A DNA stretch of 64,000 bases from Lachnospiraceae bacterium UBA7179 (GCA_002491195.1 DKVL01000090.1:5600-69599); one strand, 5' to 3'. Numbered from the stretch's first letter, positions 1-8,999 are shown. Numbers and translations: made by a program. Notes: a model not told the origin generated them from the letters alone.

Positions 1-155
1 TTAGAAAAGCGGCGATCAAGGGCAAAATCCCTTACATGACCACGATCGCCGGAGCAAGAGCCACCGCAAAGGGCATCCTATACGTACAGAAAAACGGCAG
101 TACCGATGTCAAATCACTACAACAGCTCCACAGCGAGATCAAGGATAAAACCTGA
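1..155 (+). CDS. carB: Carbamoyl-phosphate synthase large subunit, C-terminal fragment
   Basis: Only the last 50 residues are in the window; the gene enters from the left and stops with TGA at 153-155. The visible part reads RKAAIKGKIPYMTTIAGARA and then a short helical tail. This is the typical end of the allosteric (MGS-like) domain of CarB, where a conserved TTIAxARA segment precedes the last helix. CarB makes carbamoyl phosphate for pyrimidine and arginine synthesis. The family call rests on this short tail alone, so it is good but not certain. A strong hairpin terminator follows 15 bases later. Confidence 0.75.
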   Translation, partial: RKAAIKGKIPYMTTIAGARATAKGILYVQKNGSTDVKSLQQLHSEIKDKT

Positions 156-169
156 CGATCTGCCATACA

Positions 170-212
170 AAAAACAGCCCCAACGATCACACGCTGGTCG
201 TGGGCTGTTTTT
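170..212. terminator. Bidirectional rho-independent terminator
   Basis: The arms AACAGCCC and GGGCTGTT, extended inward by ACGA/TCGT, are flanked by A-rich and T-rich runs. It lies between the end of carB on the + strand and the end of the phosphodiesterase gene on the - strand, so it can serve both. Confidence 0.8.
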
Positions 213-219
213 CATGTCG

Positions 220-1575
220 TCATTGTAATCCATATTGTGTCTCAAATTCCGCCACCGATATGGGCCTGTCAAAATAGAATCCCTGAAAGATGTCACATCC
301 TGCCTCTGTGAGAAAAGCGACATGCTCCGCATTTCTGACACCTTCTGTGATCACCTCCATGCCAAGCTCCTTTGCCATAGCAATCACTGACCTTAAGATA
401 ATCCGTGTGCGCTCCGTCGTGATCGTTTCCTCCAGAAATGCCATATCAATTTTTAAGATATCCACCTCCATATCTTTCAACATATTAAGGGACGAATACC
501 CGCTTCCGAAATCATCAATCTCTATGTGAAATCCATACTCCCTAAGTCTTTTAATGACGGACAGATACCTCCCCATGTCGCCGATCAACGCAGTTTCCGT
601 AATTTCGATATTGAACCTTGACGGATCAATCGCATACTTTTCCACCAGACCAGTAAACGCCTTGTATAAGTCAATATAATAAAAATCCTTTGTCGACACA
701 TTGACCGAAATACTCAGATCGTTGATCCCGCGCTTTTTCCAATCGCTAAGTTTTGCCGCTGCCTGCTCCCACATACATCGGTCCAGTCTATAGATATAGC
801 CCCGCCTTTCTATGATCTCAATAAAATCCGCCGGCATCAGGATCCCTCTTGAAGGGTGGTGCCACCGCACAATCGCCTCTGCGCCCGACAATTTTCCTGT
901 ATTCGTAATCTGCGGCTGCAGATACATCTGAAACTGGTCCGCCTCCAACGCATGGTCAAACTCACTCAGGACATTTTTCTCCTGCACTAATCCGCCCAAC
1001 ATCTTCTCATCATAGTATGCCACAACCTGACTGTAATCATCCTGCATGGACTCGATTGCCATGTTCGCCTTGTCGCACATCACCTGTGCGCTCTCCCCGG
1101 GATCTGTGATCTCATACGCTCCGATTGCCAGATGCAGCTTGTAGTTCGTGTCATTGATCAGATACTGCAATTTTGACGTATTCTGCGCCGCCAGCCGTGG
1201 GTTGAAATCCTCCTTCGCAATCAGCATCGCAAACTTATCCCCCGCAATCCTTCCATGGATACAGTCGTCATATTGTGCAAGGGTGAGCAGCTTTGCCTGG
1301 TCTGCGAGCACTCTGTCCCCCATCTCTTTTCCAAACAGGTCATTGGCAAGTTTAAAATTCTTGATATTCGTACAAACCATATAACGTTTCTTCTGCGGAT
1401 TTTTCCTGATGATCTCCTCCGCTTTCTTGAAGAAGCTCTCTCTGTTATACAAACCAGTCAACTTGTCATGGCTGACAATAAACTGCTCCTTCTTCACCCT
1501 GACCACTTCTGCAATCAGCGCAGCGATCAGAAGTACCAGTATCACCATCAAAGGTACACTGTATATGCTATCCAC
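220..1575 (-). CDS. Membrane-anchored c-di-GMP phosphodiesterase (degenerate GGDEF + EAL)
   Basis: 451-residue protein that would hydrolyse the second messenger c-di-GMP. One N-terminal transmembrane helix (about residues 6-25) is followed by a GGDEF domain whose signature is degraded to IAGDKF, so cyclase activity is unlikely. The EAL domain (about 200-445) keeps the residues needed for catalysis: the E of AEAIVRW, the N of SVNVS, the E of EITET, the DD of IDDFG, the K of ILKID, the E of ITEGV and the Q of FQGF. I place the start at a GTG at 1575, eight bases after AGGAG; a GTG at 1584 in the same frame is too close to that site. It is divergent from the GH13 gene. Family is certain; the start is less so. 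Confidence 0.9.
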   Translation of the reverse strand: MDSIYSVPLMVILVLLIAALIAEVVRVKKEQFIVSHDKLTGLYNRESFFKKAEEIIRKNPQKKRYMVCTNIKNFKLANDLFGKEMGDRVLADQAKLLTLAQYDDCIHGRIAGDKFAMLIAKEDFNPRLAAQNTSKLQYLINDTNYKLHLAIGAYEITDPGESAQVMCDKANMAIESMQDDYSQVVAYYDEKMLGGLVQEKNVLSEFDHALEADQFQMYLQPQITNTGKLSGAEAIVRWHHPSRGILMPADFIEIIERRGYIYRLDRCMWEQAAAKLSDWKKRGINDLSISVNVSTKDFYYIDLYKAFTGLVEKYAIDPSRFNIEITETALIGDMGRYLSVIKRLREYGFHIEIDDFGSGYSSLNMLKDMEVDILKIDMAFLEETITTERTRIILRSVIAMAKELGMEVITEGVRNAEHVAFLTEAGCDIFQGFYFDRPISVAEFETQYGLQ

Positions 1576-1670
1576 GATTCCCACTCCTATCCTAAAGGGC
1601 GTTTTTACTCTCTGTAGATTTCAGTGTATCACACAATCATACAAACCTGCAATCCTTTTTGTTTCATCTT

Positions 1671-1699
1671 TTGACCAATTGCCCAATCTGTGGTATACT
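1671..1699 (+). promoter_or_regulatory. Sigma-A type promoter of the GH13 gene
   Basis: TTGACC at 1671-1676 and TATACT at 1694-1699 are separated by exactly 17 bp. Transcription would begin near 1706. This rules out the in-frame TTG at 1705 as the translation start and supports ATG 1771, which has AAAGGGGG just upstream. Confidence 0.8.
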
Positions 1700-1770
1700 A
1701 AACTTTGGAAGTTCATGACTGTAACACAGTTCTTGAAAGAAAATACTACGATATTAAAGGGGGACATGAA

Positions 1771-3564
1771 ATGGCTTGGTACGATGAAGCTATCTTCTAT
1801 CACATCTATCCTTTGGGACTCACAGGGGCGCCAAAGGAAAATTCTTATGGGGAGCCGGAGCACCGGTTGAACACACTGCTTCCCTGGATCGACCACATCA
1901 AAAGCATTGGCTGCAACGCCATCTATATCGGTCCATTGTTCGAATCGGTCGGACATGGCTACGAGACAACCGATTACAAAAAACTCGACAGCCGTCTCGG
2001 GGACAATCAGGATTTAAAGAATTTCGTGGCAGAATGTCACAAAAAAGAGGTCAGAGTGATCTTTGACGGTGTCTTTAACCACACCGGGCGCGATTTCTTT
2101 GCATTCAAAGATATCAGGGAAAAACGGGAAGGCTCCCAGTACAGGGACTGGTACTGCAATGTAAACTTCGGCGGGAACAACGAGTATAATGATGGGTTTA
2201 GCTATGACAACTGGGGCGGATATAACCTGCTTGTAAAACTCAACCAGAGGAACCCTGCCGTGAAAGATTACATCTGTGATGTGATCCGTTTCTGGGTGAG
2301 CGAATTTGACGTTGACGGCATCCGCCTTGATGCAGCAGATGTGCTTGACTTTGACTTTATGAAAGCGCTGCGGCATGTCGCAAACGAAGTAAAGCCGGAA
2401 TTCTGGCTGATGGGCGAGGTCATCCACGGCGATTACTCACGATGGGTAAACGAGGGGACACTGCACTCCGTCACCAACTACCAGCTGCACAAGGCCCTTT
2501 ACTCCGGCAATAACGACCACAACTTCTTTGAGATCGCGCATACTGTAAAGCGTTTGTACGAGATGGGCAGCAACAATCCAAACGGCTTCAAGCTCTACAA
2601 TTTTGTGGACAACCATGACGTGGAGCGCATTTATACCAAACTCAACAACAAGGCCCATTTTACACCGGTGCACATTCTGCTGTATACGCTGCCGGGAATC
2701 CCTTCGCTGTACTACGGTTCCGAGTTCGGCATCGAAGGCAGAAAGGAAAAATTCTCCGACGCCTCACTCCGTCCTGCGCTCAATCTTGACGACTACAAGA
2801 ACGCCCTGACCGACAATTCCTTCACAGCGCTGATCGCAGCACTGGGACGTACCAGACAGCAGTCAAAGGCATTGTCCTACGGCGATTACAGAGAGTTAAA
2901 ACTGATGAACCGCCAGTACGCTTTTTCACGCAACTTTGAGGGGGAAAGCGTGGTTGTCACCGTCAACAATGACGACAGCGATTTCACAATGACTGTCCCA
3001 GCCGGAAATGCCGCGGAGTACGCGGGAGCGCTCTCCGGTCAGAAAGTCCGCGTGGAAAACGGCAATATCTGCGTCAATGTAAAAGCAAATTCCGGTGAAA
3101 TCTGGCTGCCTGTCACGGACAAGACCGCCGACAGGCTTTCCGATGTGACACCTGTAGAACTCCATGTGGAAGACGCTGTGAAGAATACTGCCAAACCCGT
3201 TGCGGAGACGGTAAAAACTCCTGTTTCCGAGAATACTGCTCCTGAAGCCAACGCATCCCATGCAGAGCAGAAGCACGAGACAGCAAAAACTCCCGTTCCC
3301 GGGAACACTGTTTCTGAAACTCCCAAGACAGCGCCAGCTGACAGCAGTACTCCCGCAAATATGACAGCAGACAGCAAACCTGCTGTATCAGAACCTCACA
3401 ACGAGACATCGGAAGAATTTGAGAGGGGAAAGATCGCAGGTTTACAGGAAGCGATTCTGGCCATCATGGAAAAAAATGGTCCTGTCACGGACCTTATGCG
3501 AAAAGACGTCACCGACAATGTATACCACGATTCGCTGATCAACTGGATCAAAAGCTTTCGCTAA
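1771..3564 (+). CDS. GH13 alpha-amylase family glycosidase with long disordered linker
   Basis: 597-residue, apparently cytoplasmic (no signal peptide) glycosidase that should cleave alpha-1,4 bonds in maltodextrins or related oligosaccharides. The (beta/alpha)8 barrel spans about residues 1-370. The nucleophile Asp is in GIRLDAADVL, the acid/base Glu in WLMGEVIHGD, and the third Asp in FVDNHDVERI. A small C-terminal beta domain follows. From about residue 470 the chain becomes Ala/Thr/Pro/Glu-rich with repeated KTPV and NTxxE phrases, about 85 residues long. It then ends in a compact helical segment of about 47 residues. The linker and tail are unusual for cyclomaltodextrinase-like enzymes. 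ATG 1771 follows AAAGGGGG. The precise substrate cannot be told. Confidence 0.88.
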   Translation: MAWYDEAIFYHIYPLGLTGAPKENSYGEPEHRLNTLLPWIDHIKSIGCNAIYIGPLFESVGHGYETTDYKKLDSRLGDNQDLKNFVAECHKKEVRVIFDGVFNHTGRDFFAFKDIREKREGSQYRDWYCNVNFGGNNEYNDGFSYDNWGGYNLLVKLNQRNPAVKDYICDVIRFWVSEFDVDGIRLDAADVLDFDFMKALRHVANEVKPEFWLMGEVIHGDYSRWVNEGTLHSVTNYQLHKALYSGNNDHNFFEIAHTVKRLYEMGSNNPNGFKLYNFVDNHDVERIYTKLNNKAHFTPVHILLYTLPGIPSLYYGSEFGIEGRKEKFSDASLRPALNLDDYKNALTDNSFTALIAALGRTRQQSKALSYGDYRELKLMNRQYAFSRNFEGESVVVTVNNDDSDFTMTVPAGNAAEYAGALSGQKVRVENGNICVNVKANSGEIWLPVTDKTADRLSDVTPVELHVEDAVKNTAKPVAETVKTPVSENTAPEANASHAEQKHETAKTPVPGNTVSETPKTAPADSSTPANMTADSKPAVSEPHNETSEEFERGKIAGLQEAILAIMEKNGPVTDLMRKDVTDNVYHDSLINWIKSFR

Positions 3565-3565
3565 A

Positions 3566-3592
3566 AAATAGGACGGGAAACCGTCCTATTTT
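3566..3592. terminator. Bidirectional rho-independent terminator
   Basis: Ten-base-pair stem AATAGGACGG/CCGTCCTATT with a GAAA loop, flanked by A and T runs. It separates the convergent GH13 gene and the small gene that ends at 3614. Confidence 0.9.
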
Positions 3593-3613
3593 ACATGAGC
3601 GGGAACTCTTCTA

Positions 3614-4099
3614 TCAGTTTTCCAGGATATCTGCAATGACACACTCTCTTTCTTCCATACCGATCAACCGCTCTGGAGCCATCGACATCTGTTCTGCGAG
3701 CATCAAAATATCCTCTTCATCGATCACGTAGGCATCCTCCTCAAACAGTTCATCATCGTCGGTTGGAAGATTTAGGGACAGCTTCTTTTCCGCCTCGGTT
3801 CTTTCACCCATATTCGCATATATGTGCCCCGACTCCCCACAATAACAATAGTATCTGACCAGCTTTCCCTGAATGGATTGGGCAAAGCATTGAAGCTCTA
3901 CGACTCTATGCGTCGCAAAATAACAGACTTCCTCCGCACACTTTCCCAACTCTGACATGATTGTCAGAAACGCTTCCACATCCGTCGGCTCACATACCCC
4001 TATCCCTACTAAAAAAGTCCAGCCCTCATATGCTCCCGACAGGAAAGCTTTATCCGTTGAATCCATCACTGTCCGCAAACCACATACTCTTATATCCAA
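3614..4099 (-). CDS. Hypothetical protein; probably a frame-disrupted reading frame
   Basis: 161-residue open frame of unknown function. It carries a segment KAFLSGAYEGWTFLVG and later ATHRVVELQCF, then an acidic C-terminal half. From memory, similar phrases occur in small proteins of polymorphic-toxin and immunity clusters, but I cannot name a family. The frame itself has no good start (TTG at 4099). A perfect AGGAGG followed by ATG at 4121 lies upstream in another frame. That frame reads MAFIKECFGYKSMWFADS and stops after 23 codons. The gene therefore looks like a fusion of a correct N-terminus and a correct body joined out of frame, perhaps after an internal deletion. It is followed upstream by two more small unknown genes on the same strand. 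Confidence 0.5.
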   Translation of the reverse strand: MDIRVCGLRTVMDSTDKAFLSGAYEGWTFLVGIGVCEPTDVEAFLTIMSELGKCAEEVCYFATHRVVELQCFAQSIQGKLVRYYCYCGESGHIYANMGERTEAEKKLSLNLPTDDDELFEEDAYVIDEEDILMLAEQMSMAPERLIGMEERECVIADILEN

Positions 4100-4137
4100 A
4101 ACACTCTTTGATAAACGCCATGATTATACGCCTCCTC

Positions 4138-4485
4138 CTAATCCGCATCAATCGTATCTATGATCTTGACAACACCGTTATCTGTATACTCAAAGACCAT
4201 AAATAATATTCCAAAAATTGTCACCCCGCATGAAGTCAATGGATACTCCAGCCAAAGACGCTTCTGCTCCTTGCTCTCCTGCATATAATACTCCACCTCG
4301 GGATCAAAACCATCTATCACATATGGATAAATGCTCTCTTCGATAAACTCCAGAATTTCATCCAGCCTGTCATGGTGAATCTCGTCCACGACAGTACCCA
4401 GTTCCTTATATCGCCGCTCATGAATCAATGCAAGCACTGATTTCAGACAGTCAAGCGCGATCTGCTTATCTTCCTCTGTGATCAT
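4138..4485 (-). CDS. Small acidic hypothetical protein
   Basis: 115-residue acidic protein of unknown function. The start at ATG 4485 follows AGGAGGG with normal spacing; the longer open frame upstream overlaps the next gene and looks non-coding. The sequence begins MITEEDKQIALDCLKSV, is mostly helical in character at first, and ends in beta-like, hydrophobic stretches (CGVTIFGILFMVFEYTD). It sits in a run of three small genes of similar size between a terminator and a sensor kinase. Such runs are common for immunity or accessory genes, but that role is an inference from context only. Confidence 0.7.
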   Translation of the reverse strand: MITEEDKQIALDCLKSVLALIHERRYKELGTVVDEIHHDRLDEILEFIEESIYPYVIDGFDPEVEYYMQESKEQKRLWLEYPLTSCGVTIFGILFMVFEYTDNGVVKIIDTIDAD

Positions 4486-4504
4486 TTGATACCCTCCTAA
4501 TGTC

Positions 4505-4984
4505 TCAATACACCCTGAACTTCTTCCATTCATACCCACAGGGCAGATGACCAGATAAATAGATCTGAAGCATCTGTTCGTAAAATGTATCCGTATAATA
4601 CGCTGAAAAATAATTTGCCAGAAACAGGAACAAAACATCTGACCGAATCGTTACCAGTTCCTCTTCCCCCAAAATGCCTTTCCTCTTCAATCCTGACTTA
4701 ATCCTTTTGGATACCTTGCCAATATAACCTGACTGTTTCACCTCTTTGACAACATGGTTCCAACCGCATGGAACCTCGCTCATGGCGTTGCGCAGTTTAT
4801 TTTCTTTCTCCAGACACGCATTCTCCCGCACCAGTGAATTTAGGCGTGCGATTGCCATTTCCCGACTTTCTTCTATATATACCTCAAACTGGTCAAAGGT
4901 CTTGTCCCCGCAGTTGCAAAACCAGTCGCAGCTCACCAGCTGTTCAAAAAATTCCGGTTTTATCCCCAATTTATCCTGTTCCAT
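4505..4984 (-). CDS. Hypothetical protein
   Basis: 159-residue protein that I do not recognise. It starts at ATG 4984 behind AGGAGG; the open frame continues upstream to 5173 but that part overlaps the kinase gene and has no ribosome site. A Cys pair (CDWFCNCGD) lies near residue 20, a Glu/Lys-rich helical segment runs over about 30-75, and a basic stretch (KRIKSGLKRK) lies near 100. The C-terminal third is aromatic (ANYFSAYYTDTFYEQML). No signal peptide or membrane segment. First gene of the three-gene run 4984 to 3614. Confidence 0.65.
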   Translation of the reverse strand: MEQDKLGIKPEFFEQLVSCDWFCNCGDKTFDQFEVYIEESREMAIARLNSLVRENACLEKENKLRNAMSEVPCGWNHVVKEVKQSGYIGKVSKRIKSGLKRKGILGEEELVTIRSDVLFLFLANYFSAYYTDTFYEQMLQIYLSGHLPCGYEWKKFRVY

Positions 4985-5060
4985 CTCAATCCTCCTATAT
5001 AACATTCTCTGTGACGAATCTGGCTTTTCCGCGCATACACCTACCACTTTATGATAGCAG

Positions 5061-6227
5061 CTATTTACACTTACAAGGAAGCGTGACAATAAATATCGTA
5101 CTCTCGTTCGCGCTTGCAGCCGTGATGGTTCCCTCATGCAGCTCCACGATCTCCTTTGCGATGGCAAGTCCAAGCCCCGCGCCGCCTGTCACTGACGACC
5201 GCGCCGCATCAGCCCTGTAAAACTGCTCAAAGATATGTTCCAGCTTGTCGGGCGGAATCGTTTTTCCATGATTCCGGATCATGATCTTCGCCACGTCGTC
5301 CTCCACCTGTGCAAATAGGAGAATCTCTGTCCCGGTATAGCTGTAGTTGACTGCATTCCGGATCAGATTGTCAAACGCCCGCGCAAGTTTGTCCGCATCA
5401 CCCACAATCTCAATGTCCGGCGCAATCTCCAGCCGCCATTCCAGTCCCTGTTCCGCCAGAATCGGATCAAATTCACTGGCAAGCTGCTCCAACATACGGC
5501 TTAGATAAATCCGCTCCTGATCCAACGTCAGCGCTGTTAGATTGAAGCGTGTAATGTCAAAAAATTCGTTGATCAGCTCCTCGAGACGCTCCGCTTTCTC
5601 GAGTGCTATGTTCGTGTAACGACAGCGAAGCTCCTGCGAGATCTGCGGCTCGTCGCGAAGCAGCGTGAGGTATCCGATCACGCTGGTCAGCGGTGTCTTG
5701 AGATCATGCGCCAGATACACGATCAGGTCATTTTTGCGCTGTTCGGCAAGCTGCGCATCACTCTTGCGCTTCTCCAGCGTGTGTTTGATGGAGTTGATCT
5801 TCCGCTCTGTCGTGGCAAGCTCCTGTGACAGTATGACATCACCTGCATTCTCTGTGATCAGCGCATCAATACCGCGATTGATTTCTACAAAATATTTGAT
5901 AAAACTGTTGAGATAGATCATCTGTGCGATAATGAAAACAACTACCACACCAGCAAGAAAATATAAACTCAAATAATTCCGCACTCCGTGCTGATACACC
6001 CAAAGCGCCTTGTCGTATGCATTGCTGTATCCTGCATAAATGATATTGCACAGAAAGTCCACCACAAAATTAGCAAACCGCCCACGAAAGATAAAATTAT
6101 ACAATGCAACCACGATGATAAGCGCTATAACCGCTGTGGCAATCGTGATCAACAGCAGTTTCGCCTTTAAATGCCTATATCCGCTGTCCTGCTTTTTCCA
6201 TATTTTAAAATGGACTCTCCTACTCAA
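5061..6227 (-). CDS. VanS-like membrane sensor histidine kinase
   Basis: 388-residue two-component sensor kinase. Two transmembrane helices (about residues 23-48 and 88-110) bracket a short extracellular loop of about 40 residues. A HAMP-like region follows. The phospho-acceptor motif is LIVYLAHDLKTPLTSVIGYL, as in VanS proteins of vancomycin resistance. The ATPase part has the N box NLIRNAVNYS, an aromatic F box and GGAGLGLAIAKEI. It overlaps the response regulator gene by 8 bp, so they are co-transcribed and translationally coupled. No vanH, vanA/B or vanX lies nearby, and the divergent neighbour is htrA. Envelope or secretion stress, as for CssS in Bacillus, is a more natural guess for its signal than a glycopeptide. 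Confidence 0.9.
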   Translation of the reverse strand: MSRRVHFKIWKKQDSGYRHLKAKLLLITIATAVIALIIVVALYNFIFRGRFANFVVDFLCNIIYAGYSNAYDKALWVYQHGVRNYLSLYFLAGVVVVFIIAQMIYLNSFIKYFVEINRGIDALITENAGDVILSQELATTERKINSIKHTLEKRKSDAQLAEQRKNDLIVYLAHDLKTPLTSVIGYLTLLRDEPQISQELRCRYTNIALEKAERLEELINEFFDITRFNLTALTLDQERIYLSRMLEQLASEFDPILAEQGLEWRLEIAPDIEIVGDADKLARAFDNLIRNAVNYSYTGTEILLFAQVEDDVAKIMIRNHGKTIPPDKLEHIFEQFYRADAARSSVTGGAGLGLAIAKEIVELHEGTITAASANESTIFIVTLPCKCK

Positions 6228-6927
6228 TCGTATACCCCACTCCCCAGATCGTCTTGATATATTTCGGCCGCCGCGCCGGCTCGCTCATTTTTTCGCGGAG
6301 CCTTGCGATGTGTGTCATGACTGTATTGTTGTGATCGAGATATTTTTCTCCCCAGACCGACTCAAAGAGTTCCTCCGATGAGACAACACTTCCGCGCCGG
6401 CTGCACAGATACCATAAGATATCAAACTCTGTCGGCGTCAATGCAAGAGCCGTTCCATTCAACAGACACTTGTGGTTGTCCTTCGATATATGCAGTCCTC
6501 TGATATCCATCTCGTCCACCCCTGACTCATTGTCTCTTGCGCTCTCTTTTCCGACATTATACCGCGTGTAGCGTCTAAGCTGCGTCTTCACCCGCGCCAG
6601 TACCTCAAGCGGATTAAACGGTTTGGTAATGTAATCATCCGCACCGAGCGTGAGCCCCATGATCTTATCCGTGTCCTCAACTTTTGCTGTGAGCATGATC
6701 ACCGGATAAAAAAATTTTTCGCGGATTTTCTGGCAGATGTGAAAACCGTCAAGATCGGGCAGCATGATGTCCAGGATCGCAAGATCCAGCTCGTTCTCCT
6801 CAATACAGTTTAACGCATCCGTGCCATTGTAGAACTTGTAAACTGTGAACCCGTCATTTTTCAGATAAACTTCGATTAAATCAGCGATCTCTTTCTCGTC
6901 ATCGACGACCAGGATTTTTTCGTTCAT
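6220..6927 (-). CDS. VanR-like OmpR-family response regulator
   Basis: 235-residue DNA-binding response regulator. The receiver domain shows the acidic pair DDE near residue 10, the phospho-accepting Asp in LAILDIMLPD, the Thr of MLTAK and the Lys of YITKPF. A winged-helix domain follows (LTPTEFDILWYL, then NNTVMTHIARLREKM and IKTIWGVGYTIE). Residue by residue it resembles VanR of the VanA/B type. It is the first gene of the pair with the kinase. Upstream, at 6967-6981, lies a dyad GTGTT-N5-AACAC that could be its own operator. The ribosome site is weak. Confidence 0.92.
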   Translation of the reverse strand: MNEKILVVDDEKEIADLIEVYLKNDGFTVYKFYNGTDALNCIEENELDLAILDIMLPDLDGFHICQKIREKFFYPVIMLTAKVEDTDKIMGLTLGADDYITKPFNPLEVLARVKTQLRRYTRYNVGKESARDNESGVDEMDIRGLHISKDNHKCLLNGTALALTPTEFDILWYLCSRRGSVVSSEELFESVWGEKYLDHNNTVMTHIARLREKMSEPARRPKYIKTIWGVGYTIE

Positions 6928-7445
6928 GATTGCTTACCGCCCCGTCTTCTTTTTCCCAAAATGATTGTGTTGTACGAACACAGTAATTTCAATCGACGCA
7001 TACATTTGTCCCTTCCTACTTTTTTTGTACTCATGCTATTAATTTAATGCATTTCGGCTTCTCCGTCAATTATTAGTTGTCTAAATCGATGTTTTTTTAT
7101 CCGATTTAGACGGCTAATCTTTTTGATCCCAAGCATGCTTAAAAATGCTCTGGCGCTCCATCCCGTTAGGAATCAGAGTATGAGACTACTTGTTCTGCAT
7201 CGTTGTGCACAGCAGACATCCCCGAATTTTTTCCTGCTGATATTATTTCACAGATTTATCACATTTAGATAACAATTGAAACACAATTTGCGATTATATT
7301 ATAACCATAAGTACAGCGAAGTACAGTTGATCAAACCATAGCAGCAAGGACCAGGCAGCATATTGAAACAACAAATCAATAAACGCATTTGAGAATGCAG
7401 ACATTTTTATAAAACATTTTTCATTTATGAAAGGAGATTTTCTTT
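6928..7445. promoter_or_regulatory. Divergent regulatory region with a strong inverted repeat
   Basis: 518 bp without a gene between the divergent regulator and htrA genes. At 7073-7117 the arms GTCTAAATCG (7079-7088) and CGATTTAGAC (7102-7111) are a perfect 10-bp inverted repeat with a 13-base centre that contains T7; outer TTAG/CTAA extend it. A likely htrA promoter lies at 7276-7305 (TTGAAA, then TATAAC 18 bp on). The dyad GTGTT-N5-AACAC at 6967-6981 lies close to the regulator start. I see nothing else I can name in this stretch. Confidence 0.5.
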
Positions 7446-8972
7446 ATGTACGAGAACAATAACAACTATTCACAACAGTCAAACAATTCCGGAAATGGCA
7501 ACAATGGATATCCCGAATACTATTATTCCGCAAATACACCAAACGGAAACTACAATCAGACAATCAATGCCGCACCTGTTCCTCCGACAGGCAAATCCAG
7601 GAAGAAAGGCGGTTTTGGCAAAAAAGCAGTCTCTGTCGTCTGCCTTGGTCTTGTGTTCGGCGTGACTGCAGGCGCCGCATTCAGTGTCCCTGCCGCACTT
7701 GCGACAAGAGAACTTAAACAGACAAAACTTGAAATCCAGCAGATGCAGGAATCCATGAACGCAAACACAGCAGCCGGCAAAACGGCGCTCACAACGACAA
7801 CCGACCCCATGACTGCCTCCAATGCACTCTACAATAACAGCAATGCGACAAATATATCCGCAATTGCAAACAATTGCTTACCAAGTGTTGTCTCCATCAC
7901 AAACAAGGGTGTGACCGAAGTGCGTACCATGTTTGGCACATTCCAGCAGGACGCAGAAAGCAGTGGCTCTGGTATCATCATCGGTGAAAATGACTCGGAA
8001 CTTCTGATTGTCACAAACTACCATGTCGTATCGGGAAGCAGCGAACTCAGCGTCGTGTTCAGCTACGACGAGGACAGCGACGATCCTTCCCTGGTCAGTG
8101 CCAGAGTAAAGGGTTATGATGCAGACAAAGATCTCGCTGTCATCTCCGTCTCACTCGATGACATCACAGACGACATGCGCTCTAAGATTAAGATTGCCAC
8201 GATCGGTGATTCCTCCAATCTTGTACTTGGCCAGGAGGTCGTGGCAATCGGCAACGCACTTGGTTATGGCCAGTCTGTGACAACAGGTATCATCAGTGCA
8301 CTCGGACGGGAAGTCACAGTGTCCGACGATAATGGAGGCAGCATCACAAACAAGCTGATTCAGACTGACGCAGCAATCAATCCGGGCAACTCGGGCGGCG
8401 CCCTGCTGAACATGAACGGTGAATTGATCGGTATCAACTCCGTCAAGGTTGCCTCAAGCTCTGTGGAAGGCATGGGCTACGCGATTCCAATCTCAGATGT
8501 GCAGCCTATTATTCAGGAATTAATGTTAAAGGAGACGAGGGATGTCGTGGCAGAGGATAAACAAGGATATCTTGGAATCAACCCAATCGATGTGACAAAT
8601 GATACTTACGAAACGTATGGTATCCCGATTGGTGTCTATGTTTACAATGTATATGAGAACTCTCCTGCAGAAGCCGCCGGTCTCGTAAAAGGCAATATTA
8701 TCACAAAGTTTGACGGTCAGACAGTCAAGACAAGAGAACAGCTCGTCTCCCTGCTCACCTATTACAGCGCCGGAGAGACCGTTGACCTCGTTGCCATGGT
8801 GCAGAGCGATAACGGATATGTTGAAAAAACATTCCAAATAACACTCGGCACGAAGGAAATCTTTGGTGATGACGCCGACAACACACAATCACAACCCAGA
8901 CAAAAGGAGTCCGAAGACAATATTGACAACTACTTTAACAATCCCTTTGGCTCCTTCTGGTCAATCCCATAA
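7446..8972 (+). CDS. htrA: HtrA/DegP-family membrane-anchored serine protease
   Basis: 508-residue quality-control protease acting on the outer face of the membrane. The N-terminus is Asn/Tyr/Gly-rich and disordered (1-50). One transmembrane helix lies near residues 58-82. The trypsin-like domain (about 135-360) has the triad His in TNYHVV, Asp in DKDLAV and Ser in GNSGGAL. A PDZ domain (about 375-470) follows, then a short acidic tail. Length and order match Bacillus HtrA/YkdA-type proteins. ATG 7446 follows AAAGGAG. It is divergent from a VanR/VanS-like pair, which suggests control by that pair, as CssRS controls htrA in Bacillus. Confidence 0.95.
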   Translation: MYENNNNYSQQSNNSGNGNNGYPEYYYSANTPNGNYNQTINAAPVPPTGKSRKKGGFGKKAVSVVCLGLVFGVTAGAAFSVPAALATRELKQTKLEIQQMQESMNANTAAGKTALTTTTDPMTASNALYNNSNATNISAIANNCLPSVVSITNKGVTEVRTMFGTFQQDAESSGSGIIIGENDSELLIVTNYHVVSGSSELSVVFSYDEDSDDPSLVSARVKGYDADKDLAVISVSLDDITDDMRSKIKIATIGDSSNLVLGQEVVAIGNALGYGQSVTTGIISALGREVTVSDDNGGSITNKLIQTDAAINPGNSGGALLNMNGELIGINSVKVASSSVEGMGYAIPISDVQPIIQELMLKETRDVVAEDKQGYLGINPIDVTNDTYETYGIPIGVYVYNVYENSPAEAAGLVKGNIITKFDGQTVKTREQLVSLLTYYSAGETVDLVAMVQSDNGYVEKTFQITLGTKEIFGDDADNTQSQPRQKESEDNIDNYFNNPFGSFWSIP

Positions 8973-8999
8973 AGTTCAACCCTGTTTGAATCCACGCGC

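Noticed and set aside
5000..5173. Longer start for the small gene ending at 4505
   Set aside because: The extension overlaps the kinase gene and lacks a ribosome site, whereas ATG 4984 has AGGAGG.
5061..6927. Vancomycin resistance locus
   Set aside because: Only the VanR/VanS-like pair is present; no ligase, dehydrogenase or dipeptidase genes, and the neighbour is htrA.
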